From: Actinospica robiniae DSM 44927
GTDB lineage: Bacteria; Actinomycetota; Actinomycetes; Streptomycetales; Catenulisporaceae
NCBI RefSeq assembly: GCF_000504285.1
Contig: NZ_KI632511.1
Location: 3,159,372 to 3,223,371, forward strand
Length of the DNA stretch: 64,000 nucleotides
Direction: 5' to 3'
Shown here: positions 34,080 to 41,835 of the stretch, one piece after another
How positions within the stretch are numbered: position 1 is the stretch's first letter
Layout of the letters: each line of letters starts with the position of its first letter
Made by a program: the position numbers and the translations under genes
The notes under the pieces: generated by a model
What the model saw: the letters and a program-made list of their open reading frames with translations, nothing else
What the model was told of the DNA's origin: nothing
Databases searched by the model: none

Positions 34080-34576
34080 TGATGCAGAATCCTTCCGCAC
34101 CGAGCGCGGCCGGGCCACCGGCCGGGCCCCGGCCCGAGCGCAGCTCGCACCACTCCCCAGGGGGTGGGCTCTCTCCTCGGTCGGGCAGGCGAAGCCCGAT
34201 CAGGGTTCTGCCGGGAGGTCAAGCGGCGCCCTGCACAATCGACCATCAGCGGAAGCCGTCCGCCGCTTGAGCTCCCGGCAGGTTCCTGATTGCCTCCGGG
34301 GACCGACCGAGGAGAGAGCACGCCCCCGCAACCCCACCACCCCGAACCCCAGCCCGGCCCGTCAACGCCAGCAACAACGCAGACCCGGCAATCTCTCCGA
34401 GGAAGGGCCCGCCGGAGGCAGCTTTTGATCTTGAAACCGCAGCCCACCCCGCCAACGCAACGGGTGGGCGGGTGGACAGACAAACAGGGCGGAGCGAAGC
34501 GGCCGCCCACACCACGACGAAGGCCACCCCGACCCGACAAGCCACCACACCCCACCAACACTCAGCCGATCATCAA
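34080..34576 (-). repeat. Long inverted repeat, arm B (uninterrupted copy)
   Basis: The reverse complement of this 497 bp matches 30744-31129 joined to 33510-33616. It keeps the empty target site CTTCGCCTGCCCGACCGAGG that arm A lost to the IS3 insertion. No gene is supported inside it. Confidence 0.8.
34169..34319. repeat. 151 bp imperfect palindrome with ~60 bp arms (MITE/REP-like), inside arm B
   Basis: GCTCTCTCCTCGGTCGG (34169-34185) is exactly complementary to 34303-34319. Further in, the arms ATCAGGGTTCTGCCGGGAGG and its near-complement continue to AAGCGGCG/CGCCGCTT around a roughly 30 base centre. The same palindrome exists in arm A (from about 30992), split by the IS3 element. It could fold into a long hairpin RNA or be a non-autonomous mobile element. 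Confidence 0.7.
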
Positions 34577-34620
34577 GTCGCGTTAGCCGGGGGCCGTGCT
34601 CTACGCACAGATCGACGACA

Positions 34621-34820
34621 GCGGAGCCCCTGTCTCGAGGATGCCGGGAACCGCACCCTCGAGGCAGGAACTCCGCCGCGTTGCTACCGCGTCGCTAGTT
34701 CACGGTGATCGTGAAGGTCGGCGGAGCCCCTGTCTCGAGGATGCCGGGAACCGCACCCTCGAGGCAGGAGCTCCGCCGCGTTGCTACCGCGCCGCTAGTT
34801 CACGGTGATCGTGAAGGTCG
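34621..34820. repeat. Exact-length 100 bp tandem duplication covering the GH87 gene end and its terminator
   Basis: 34621-34720 and 34721-34820 are the same 100 bases apart from two visible substitutions. Each unit has the terminator-like hairpin and the last eight codons plus stop of the GH87 gene. Only the unit at 34721 joins the gene body. Confidence 0.9.
34721..34771 (-). terminator. Terminator of the giant GH87 gene (duplicated at 34621-34671)
   Basis: A 20-21 base arm beginning GCGGAGC at 34721 pairs with one ending GCTCCGC at 34771, with two mismatches and an ~11 base loop. It lies just downstream of the stop codon at 34795. A second copy follows, making a double terminator. Confidence 0.75.
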
Positions 34821-37800
34821 GGGACGACGGGTTGTAGATGTCGATGTAGTTGTCGCTCTCGGTCAGGCCGGTGAAGGTCACCGATCCGACCGCCGGGCCC
34901 TGCCCGGACTCCGGCAACGGGTTGCCGTAGATGCCGTAGCCGGACTTGGCGTTGTAGGCGTCACCGCTCTGGTGCGCGCCGGTGATCGTGGTGTTGGTGA
35001 AGGTGGTGTCGGTGAACGAGTTCACCGGCTGGCCGCCGACGTAGTCCGTCTGGAACATGATTCCGGAGTACGTCGGGCTGGAGATGTTCGCGTTGCTGAT
35101 CCGGATGCCCTGGAACGGCTGGGTCGCGCTGAACATCCAGACGGCGCCGAACACCTGCCCGCCCCAGAAGTGGCCGCCGTCGCGCACCAGCGAGAAGTTC
35201 TGGATCGTGGTGGGCGAGGTGCCGAAGCCTTGGAACGGATACCCGAAGTTCAGCGAGCTGACCGTCAGGCCGGAGTAGCAGAGCGTGTCGGCGACGTAGA
35301 AGTTCTTCACCGTGTTGTTGTCGCCACCGTAGATCGCGACACCGGCCGCGCGCCACGGGAAGAGCGAGGTGACGTTCGAGATCGTGTTGTTCTCGAGGTT
35401 GCCGGAGGCCTGGTCCTCGGCGGCGAACAGCACGAAGCTGTCGTCACCAGTGGCGCGGGCCTCGTCGTTGGTGATCAGGTTGCCGGTGCTCGCGTTCGTG
35501 AGGTTGATGCCGTCCGCGTAGGTGTCGCGGATGCGCATGTTCTCGAACGTGGAGTTCGACACCTTCGAGGCGCCCCAGACCGCGACGACCTCGTGCTCGA
35601 CCCAGACGTTGTTGATGGTGATGTTGGAGACGTTGCTCAGGTTCCACACCTTGCCCGGGCCGTCGATCCGCTGGTCGTAGTTGCCGAACCAGGCGAACCC
35701 GCTGAAGGACGAGCCGTTGACCCCGGACTGCAGGTCGAAGCCGACGTCGGTGTCCTCCTGGCCGGCCGGCGCGTTGAACTGGGTGTACCAGACCCCTGCG
35801 CCGACGACCTGGACCGGCTTGCCGTAGACCTCGAACTTGCCGGTCACCGAGTACTGGCCGGCCGGCAGGTAGACGCCGACGAGCGTGCCGGTGGTGTCCA
35901 TCCGGACCTTGTCGAACGCGGCCTGCACGGACGCCTGGTCGAAACCGGTGGGCGTGACGTAGGTGGCCGGGTTCGGGTTGGCGGTCTGGGTGGCCAGCTC
36001 GAGCTGCATGAAGTCGATCGTGTAGGTGCTGGTGTTCGCAGCGTCCTTCTGCAGCTTGATCGTGCTGCCGGAGGCGTACGTCGCGGGGAGCACGAAGCTC
36101 GCCTCGTCGTAGATGTGCCGCGGGCTGCCGGCGCTCGGGTCGTTGCCCGGGCCGGTCTCGGCGCCGTAGAGCCACGCGTAGTGCGAGGTCAGGCTCAGCG
36201 GCTGGACGAGGGTGCCGTTGACGTAGAGGTCGAGCGTCGAGGTGATGCCGCCGCCGCCCGTGGCGTCCGGGATGGAGAAGCGGACCACGAACGTGTTGGT
36301 CGCCTCGCGCGAGGTCCACTGGACGTAGCTGCCGGTGGAGCCGAGGGTGACGGCCTGGCGGCCGGACGCCTCGCCGGCGAGGTCGCCGATGGTGCGGTTC
36401 GGGCTGAGCACGACCGCGCCGCCGCCGACGGTGCCGGCTTCGGCCTCGTAGTTGTCGTACGGCATGTTGGCGCCGAGTCCGACGAACAGCGTCGTGCTGC
36501 TGGTGTTGTTCGCCTGCTTGACGGACTGCTCGGCGCTGTCGGCGGCTATCACGGTCTTGACGGTGAAGTTGCCGCTGGTCGAGGTCCACGAGCCCATGCT
36601 GACGTTCACCGTGGCGCCGGCGGCGATGGTGCCGGTGGTGGAGCCGGTGAGGGTCGCGACGGTCGCCCCGGTGGAGCTGACGACGGTCAGGGTGATGTTG
36701 TGGGCCCCGGAACTGGTGGCGATGTTGCCCTGGTTCTTGAGCGCCACCGTGAACGCCACGCTGTTGCCCGGCGACGGGTTGCTCGGCGTCCAGGACGTGG
36801 CCCCGACCAGGTCAGCGCTCTGGATCGGCGCGACGACGAGCGAGGTGGGGTTGGTGTAGGAGTTGTTGGAGTCGTTCAGCTCGACGATCGTGTTCGCCTC
36901 GTCGACCTTGGCCGTGAGCGAGTACGTGGCCGCGCTCTCGGTGCCGATGTTGGCGGAGACGGTCGTGGTCGCGCCGGCGGCGAGCGCCGGGACGGTCGCG
37001 CTGCCGACCTTCGTCGAGCCCAGGTAGAAGTTCACGCTGGATGCGGGCGAGGCCGCGGTGCCGATGTTGGCCACGGTGGCCGAGGTGGTGATCGAGTCGG
37101 TCTCGATCGGGCTGTTCGGCGTCCAGGACGAGCCGGTGACGGTCAGGTCCGGGTTCGGCGCCGGGGTGCCGAAGACCTGGAACTCGGCGACCTGGCCGCC
37201 GGGGGCGCCGCTGTTGCTGGTGATCGACAGCTCGATGTTCTGGTAGCTGCCGCTGACCGGGATCGTCACCGAGTTGCCGGTGTTCGGGTCGAAGGAGTAC
37301 GACTGCGCCGCCGCGAGCGTGACGAACGCGCCGCCGGACTGGTCCTGGCCGAGCACCGCGATCGTCTGCGTGCGCGCTCCCCAGGCGGAGGACGGGTTCA
37401 GTTTGACCACGACCGAGCTGAGCTGGGCGTTGCCGAGCAGGCTGGTGGTGACGGTGCTCGGGTAGGACGAGCCCTCGAAGTAGGTGGTCAGGTCGTTGTC
37501 GGTGGCGTTGGCCGGCGCGTAGATGTACGTGTACGCCGATCCGGTGGTCGGGCGGCCGACGGCGAGGTTGGTGCCGGTGGTGCCGCCTCCGGAGCCGGTG
37601 CGGGTGACGGTGTTGCTCGGCTGCGACTGGTTGCCGGCCGCGTCCTTGGCCACCACGTAGTACATGACCGTGGCCGTGTCCGCCTGGGACTCGGAGTAGG
37701 TCAGGGTGGTGCCGCTGACCGTGGCGTCGACGGCGCCGTTGCGGTAGACGACGTAGGAGGTGACCCCGACGTTGTCGGTGGAAGCGGACCAGGTCAGCTT

Positions 37801-39078
37801 CACGGTGCCGGATACGGGCGTGGTCACCGCGAGGTTCGACGGCGCGGTCGGCGCGGTCTGGTCGCCGGTCTGGCCGGTGCGGGTGACGCTGTTGGAGTTG
37901 CCGGACTGGTTGCCCGCGGCATCGTGCGCGCGCACGAAGTAGGTCGCGGTCAGGGTGTCCGGCTCGCTGTCGGTGTAGGTCGTCGCGGTGCCCGGGACGC
38001 TGGTGATCAGCGAGCCGTTGAGGTAGACGTCGTACCCGGTGACGCCGACGTTGTCGGTGGAGGCGCTCCAGCTCAGCGCGATCGAGCCGGACTGCGGCTG
38101 GGTGTAGGCGAGGTTGGTCGGGGCGGTCGGCGCCTGGGTGTCACCGCTGGTCGGGCCGTAGACCTCGAGCTCGCTGACCTGGCCGCCGTTCTGGACCGAG
38201 TTGGCGGTGAAGTTCAGCCGCACGTAGCGGGTGGTTGTGGCGCTCAGGTTGATCGTCACCGTGTTGGCGGAGCCGTCGAAGGTGTAGGTCGCCGACGTCA
38301 CCAGCGTGGTGAAGTTGGAGTTGTCGGTGCTGCCCAGGACCGAGAAGGTCTGGGTGCGCGTGCCCCAACCGGTCGGGAGCTTGACCACGACCTTGTTGAT
38401 GCTGACGGTGGAGCCCAGGTCGACCTGGACCCACTGCGGGAACGCGCCGTCGTTCGACTCCCAGTACGTGCTCTGGTTCCCGTCGGTGACGTTGCCCGAC
38501 GCGTAGGTCTGGGTGTGGCTGCTCTCCGAGGTGCTCCGGTTGAGCGCCAGGTTGGCCGAGGTGGTGGTGGGCCCGTAGACCTGGAACTCAGAGAGCTGAC
38601 CGGCGGGCCAGCCGGTGTTCGCGGTGAAGTTCAGCCGCAGGTAGCGCGTGGCGGTCTGGCCGAAGTTGATGGTGACCGTGTTCGCGCTGCCGTCGAAGGC
38701 GTACCCGGTGGAGGCGACGATGGTGCTGAAGTTGGTGTTGTCGGTGCTGCCCTGCACGGACAGGGTCTCGGTCCTGCTCCCCCAGCCGTTCGGCAGCTGC
38801 AGGACCACCTGGTTGACCTGGGTGCTGGCGCCCAGGTCCACTTCGAGCCACTGCGGGAAGGCGTTGTTCGTGCTCTCCCAGTAGCTCGCCTGGTTCCCGT
38901 CGTTGGCGTTGCTCGGCGCGTAGGTCTGGTTGTAGCCGCTCGAACTCATGGTCTTGCCGAGCGCGAGGTTCGAACTCGCGGCCGACGCGGGCGCACTGGA
39001 GGTGATGATCGGCACGGCCGATATCAGCAGGCACGACAACGCTGCGGCCAGGAGCCGCGGCGCGCGCTTCCATTTCAT
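34795..39078 (-). CDS. Giant secreted multidomain GH87-type alpha-1,3-glucanase (mycodextranase-like)
   Basis: A 1427-residue exported enzyme. Order: signal about 1-33; two F5/8-type C (discoidin/CBM32-like) domains about 35-170 and 175-320; two FN3 domains (SGSIALSWSASTDNVGVTGY and SGTVKLTWSASTDNVGVTSY) about 322-500; a third discoidin-like domain to about 645; two CARDB-like domains about 650-860; a CBM6/35-like domain from YEAEAGTVGGGAVV; and a right-handed beta-helix about 1010-1427. The helix has YADGINL and ATGDDS with Asp residues 23 and 24 apart, as expected for GH87. The pairing with CBM6 and discoidin domains is typical of enzymes that attack fungal or dental alpha-1,3-glucan. The catalytic family is assigned from motif layout only. 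Confidence 0.82.
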   Translation of the reverse strand: MKWKRAPRLLAAALSCLLISAVPIITSSAPASAASSNLALGKTMSSSGYNQTYAPSNANDGNQASYWESTNNAFPQWLEVDLGASTQVNQVVLQLPNGWGSRTETLSVQGSTDNTNFSTIVASTGYAFDGSANTVTINFGQTATRYLRLNFTANTGWPAGQLSEFQVYGPTTTSANLALNRSTSESSHTQTYASGNVTDGNQSTYWESNDGAFPQWVQVDLGSTVSINKVVVKLPTGWGTRTQTFSVLGSTDNSNFTTLVTSATYTFDGSANTVTINLSATTTRYVRLNFTANSVQNGGQVSELEVYGPTSGDTQAPTAPTNLAYTQPQSGSIALSWSASTDNVGVTGYDVYLNGSLITSVPGTATTYTDSEPDTLTATYFVRAHDAAGNQSGNSNSVTRTGQTGDQTAPTAPSNLAVTTPVSGTVKLTWSASTDNVGVTSYVVYRNGAVDATVSGTTLTYSESQADTATVMYYVVAKDAAGNQSQPSNTVTRTGSGGGTTGTNLAVGRPTTGSAYTYIYAPANATDNDLTTYFEGSSYPSTVTTSLLGNAQLSSVVVKLNPSSAWGARTQTIAVLGQDQSGGAFVTLAAAQSYSFDPNTGNSVTIPVSGSYQNIELSITSNSGAPGGQVAEFQVFGTPAPNPDLTVTGSSWTPNSPIETDSITTSATVANIGTAASPASSVNFYLGSTKVGSATVPALAAGATTTVSANIGTESAATYSLTAKVDEANTIVELNDSNNSYTNPTSLVVAPIQSADLVGATSWTPSNPSPGNSVAFTVALKNQGNIATSSGAHNITLTVVSSTGATVATLTGSTTGTIAAGATVNVSMGSWTSTSGNFTVKTVIAADSAEQSVKQANNTSSTTLFVGLGANMPYDNYEAEAGTVGGGAVVLSPNRTIGDLAGEASGRQAVTLGSTGSYVQWTSREATNTFVVRFSIPDATGGGGITSTLDLYVNGTLVQPLSLTSHYAWLYGAETGPGNDPSAGSPRHIYDEASFVLPATYASGSTIKLQKDAANTSTYTIDFMQLELATQTANPNPATYVTPTGFDQASVQAAFDKVRMDTTGTLVGVYLPAGQYSVTGKFEVYGKPVQVVGAGVWYTQFNAPAGQEDTDVGFDLQSGVNGSSFSGFAWFGNYDQRIDGPGKVWNLSNVSNITINNVWVEHEVVAVWGASKVSNSTFENMRIRDTYADGINLTNASTGNLITNDEARATGDDSFVLFAAEDQASGNLENNTISNVTSLFPWRAAGVAIYGGDNNTVKNFYVADTLCYSGLTVSSLNFGYPFQGFGTSPTTIQNFSLVRDGGHFWGGQVFGAVWMFSATQPFQGIRISNANISSPTYSGIMFQTDYVGGQPVNSFTDTTFTNTTITGAHQSGDAYNAKSGYGIYGNPLPESGQGPAVGSVTFTGLTESDNYIDIYNPSSPTFTITVN

Positions 39079-39644
39079 GGGTCATCCCTGTTCTGCGTAG
39101 AGAAGTGTTCTGCTTAGACGGTGGCGTGGGCGGGAACCGGGGCAGATCCGACGTCGCCCGGGCGGCACCGGTCACGTTCGGGACGTGCGTGACGTGCGTG
39201 ACGCGGGCCTGCCGGCGCGGGTGGCGAGCGTCCGCGCGCTGTCGAGATCGACACCACGTGTCTCTCCGGGGCTAGAGAGGGCGGAGGCACGGACACCAAG
39301 GGGCGCGTCCCTGCGGGAACTTGCGGTACCGGGTGCGAAACACAACTACATCGCGGCAAAATTTTGCGCGACCTTGGCCGAAGGTTACATACGTGCTTCG
39401 GTCTCGTCAATGGCCGTTAGCCGACCATCTTCCCCGGCGTCGCACGGTGCACGGATCTTCCGAGGACTCGGGGCCTTACACCCGATTTACGCTGCCTAGA
39501 GGCGATTCGATCCCCTCGGACTATCGGAGTTATTGCGGACACCACTTGATTAGTTGCCACTCATCATCGGGCTCTTGCAGACGCGCCTCGCCCGCCTGGC
39601 CGTGCCAGGTTGCCGCCGAGAGCGCAGCGCGTTCAGATCGGGAC
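39079..39644. other. 566 bp intergenic region between GH87 gene and a small ORF
   Basis: No coding sequence is supported. It holds the promoter region of the GH87 gene (read leftward) and is locally AT-richer around 39340-39560 than its surroundings, as expected for regulatory DNA. It includes the palindrome at 39356. Confidence 0.6.
39356..39367. promoter_or_regulatory. GCAAAATTTTGC palindrome upstream of the GH87 gene
   Basis: A perfect 12 bp palindrome about 280 bp upstream of the GH87 start at 39078. GCAA/TTGC half-sites also occur in the dyads before the second GH87 gene (50305-50342), so a shared regulator is possible but weakly supported. Confidence 0.35.
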
Positions 39645-39854
39645 ATGGACACCGACCGGCCTAGCCCCGAGGACGCTCCGAACGCGATCCTGCGCGGCGG
39701 CCCGTTCGAGGGCGAGCGGGTGAGGGTGACCGCACCGGTCCCGGTGGTGCGGATCAGGGGTCTGGTGCGGCACGTCTACGAGCCCACCGACCAGCCCGAC
39801 GACGAGTTCCCGGCCCTCGTCGTCTACCTCCACCGGCACACGCTGGTCTACTGA
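39645..39854 (+). CDS. Small conserved-looking hypothetical protein, 69 aa
   Basis: A 69-residue acidic protein beginning MDTDRPSPEDAPNAILRGGP, with a C-terminal beta-rich part (VPVVRIRGLVRHVYEP and ALVVYLHRHTLVY). No signal or membrane segment. The layout, with an N-terminal GGPF(E/D)GE turn then strands, is like many small actinomycete proteins of unknown role. The ATG at 39645 is chosen because the longer frame upstream is not coding-like. Confidence 0.6.
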   Translation: MDTDRPSPEDAPNAILRGGPFEGERVRVTAPVPVVRIRGLVRHVYEPTDQPDDEFPALVVYLHRHTLVY

Positions 39855-40186
39855 CCGCCCCGTAACGCCTTTCCGTCGTTTCCATCGCCTTCGTCGGCCC
39901 CGGTGCCGCCTTGCGTCGCGCCCGCCGGCGCCGAAACCCACGACGCTGGACCGCGCGCGCCGCATACGTGATGCGAAGGGGGCGGCGATGCGTGCCCTAA
40001 ACCGGTTTTTTTCCTTCGCGTCGTCCATGAATGTGTGCATTTATCATTCACGCCGAAAAGAGACGAATCATAACCCTTATGCGCGATTGAGCTGCGGGGA
40101 TGCACGAGGTGTACTGATATCAGCGGATCCGGAACAAGGTCGGACCCGGAAATTCAAAGCCGACACCGTTTTCAGGAGCAAAGCAA
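39855..40186. other. 332 bp intergenic region upstream of the RhiA-like gene
   Basis: I see no gene. The right half (about 40000-40180) is clearly AT-richer than the rest of the window and contains a run of T at 40005-40011. It probably carries the promoter of the RhiA-protease pair. No convincing dyad was found. Confidence 0.5.
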
Positions 40187-40834
40187 ATGTCCACCACCTA
40201 TCGCCTGCACGTCACCAACTCCTCCAACGCCTTCGAGAACTTCGCCGTCTACCAGAACGACCCCGACCTCGGCGTCTACAACGTCGTCAGCCTCGCCTGG
40301 TTCGCCAAGGGCGCGCACCCCAGCCAGCACCTGCTGTTCGAGTGGACCATCGACTACTCGGTCATGTGGTCCGAGGCGGGCCTGACCGGGAACTCCGGCA
40401 GCCCGGTCATGTTCACCGTCGGCCAGGAGGTGGGCGTCGACCCCTCTGACACCGGAAACAACGGCGTCGAGCTCACGTACGAGGACGGTGTCCCGCTGCT
40501 GCAGCTCGCCCCGCTGGCCGCGGGCACCCCGCAGCGCGGCAACATCTACGTCGACGAACTGGCCACGCTGCCCGACCAGAACTGCGGCTCGATCGGCCTG
40601 GCCATCGGCGGCTCCCCCGCCTACGCCGCCCCGGCGGCCCGCAACCGGCTCGAGGTCTTCACCCCGCACCCCAACTACTGGATCACCGCGGGCAACTTCG
40701 AGGCCGGCGTGGCCCTCGACGCCGAGGAGATCTCCGACCGCTCGCAGAACCTCTCCTACGCCCCTGGCGTCACCGAGCTCTGGGTCACCTTCGACCGCGG
40801 CCGCGAGTGGAGCGTGAGCGAGACCGCGGTCTGA
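40187..40834 (+). CDS. RhiA-like protein
   Basis: A 215-residue protein without signal peptide. It starts MSTTYRLHVTNSSNAFENFA, then YNVVSLAWFAKGAHP, LLFEWTIDYSVMWSE and near the end TPHPNYWITAGNFEAGVALD. The same landmarks occur, as I recall them, in RhiA of rhizobia, a quorum-sensing-controlled protein abundant in the rhizosphere. It has an all-beta look. AGGAG before the ATG is a strong ribosome site. A trypsin-like protease gene follows after 53 bp. The biochemical role of RhiA is unknown. Confidence 0.75.
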   Translation: MSTTYRLHVTNSSNAFENFAVYQNDPDLGVYNVVSLAWFAKGAHPSQHLLFEWTIDYSVMWSEAGLTGNSGSPVMFTVGQEVGVDPSDTGNNGVELTYEDGVPLLQLAPLAAGTPQRGNIYVDELATLPDQNCGSIGLAIGGSPAYAAPAARNRLEVFTPHPNYWITAGNFEAGVALDAEEISDRSQNLSYAPGVTELWVTFDRGREWSVSETAV

Positions 40835-40887
40835 CAAACCCAGAGCCCTCCTCACCGAGGGCCGCAACAGCGAAGGGTTCCAGCACC

Positions 40888-41670
40888 ATGCACGAGACGC
40901 ACCAGGGTCGCGAGTTGCCCGAAGACGTTGCCGCACCGCACGTCATCATCCCGGGCAGCGACCTCCTCCAGGTCGAGCAGCCGACCGACGACTACCAGCG
41001 CTGCGTGGGCTATCTCATCACGGAGATGAAGGAGACCATCAGCCTGGGCACCGGCACGCTGATCAGCGTGGGCGACAACTACGGCATCCTCACCGCCGCG
41101 CACAACGTCTACGACAAGACGACGCAGAGGGCGGGGCTCAATGCCGTCTTCCTGCCCACCGTCACGCTGGGCAGGCTCAGCGAGGCCGCGATCGCCTTGC
41201 CGGGAAGCGCGATCTACATCCCGCCGACCTATCGGAACAACGTGGCCGGCCCGAAGGACTACGCGATCATCGCCCTCCGGCCCGATCAGGTTCCCGACTT
41301 CGGCGTCTATCCGACCATGGCGACGATCGCGGTGGACGACATCGCCGATGTCCAGATCACCGGATACCCGTCCCAGCCGCCGGACCCCGGCGATCCGACT
41401 CCTGCCATGTACTACGGGCGCGGGCCCCGTATCGCGAGCCCCGACACGGCGTTCCTGAGGTACAGGGCGAGCACGGCCAAGGGCATGAGCGGCAGCGGCG
41501 TGTGCCGGATCAGCAAGAACACCGGCCTGCCGGAACTCGCCACCGTCACCGGCGTCCACGTCGACGGCTTCGGCAGGGGCGATCCGACGACCTGGTTCAA
41601 CTGGGCGGTCTACCTGACCGACGCCGTCATCCGGGAGCTCACGGCGCAGATCACGCCCGGCACGACCTGA
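40888..41670 (+). CDS. Trypsin-like serine protease without signal peptide
   Basis: A 260-residue S1-type protease. Catalytic His in GILTAAHNVYD near residue 72, Asp in PKDYAIIAL near 127, and Ser in AKGMSGSGVCR near 204. The start has no signal peptide (MHETHQGRELPEDVAAPHVI), so it may act in the cytosol or leave by another route. The ATG at 40888 follows a weak GAAGG. It probably shares an operon with the RhiA-like gene and may process it. Confidence 0.85.
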   Translation: MHETHQGRELPEDVAAPHVIIPGSDLLQVEQPTDDYQRCVGYLITEMKETISLGTGTLISVGDNYGILTAAHNVYDKTTQRAGLNAVFLPTVTLGRLSEAAIALPGSAIYIPPTYRNNVAGPKDYAIIALRPDQVPDFGVYPTMATIAVDDIADVQITGYPSQPPDPGDPTPAMYYGRGPRIASPDTAFLRYRASTAKGMSGSGVCRISKNTGLPELATVTGVHVDGFGRGDPTTWFNWAVYLTDAVIRELTAQITPGTT

Positions 41671-41835
41671 TCACGACCTGATCGACCCCGCGAGCGCGCG
41701 GCGGCTCCCCGACACCTCGGGCGGGCCGCCGCGCAGACGCGTCCCGTCTGCCGGTGCCCGATCGGCGCGCGATCTGATGATCCGTTCGATAACCCCCGTT
41801 CAGGTGATATCAGCCCACTCGGGTCGCACTGCGCC

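Noticed and set aside
33789-34082. A 97-codon ORF with KAVQDF repeats
   Set aside because: It is the translation of the non-coding repeats, has no ribosome site and no conserved look.
33780-34090. A possible CRISPR-like array in the repeat-rich spacer
   Set aside because: Repeats are diverged, unevenly spaced and of different length, and there are no cas genes.
34705-39117. A 1470-codon plus-strand ORF opposite the giant GH87 gene
   Set aside because: It is an antisense shadow in high-GC DNA: biased to Arg, Gly, Val and Asp, no domain, whereas the minus strand shows clear domains and a signal peptide.
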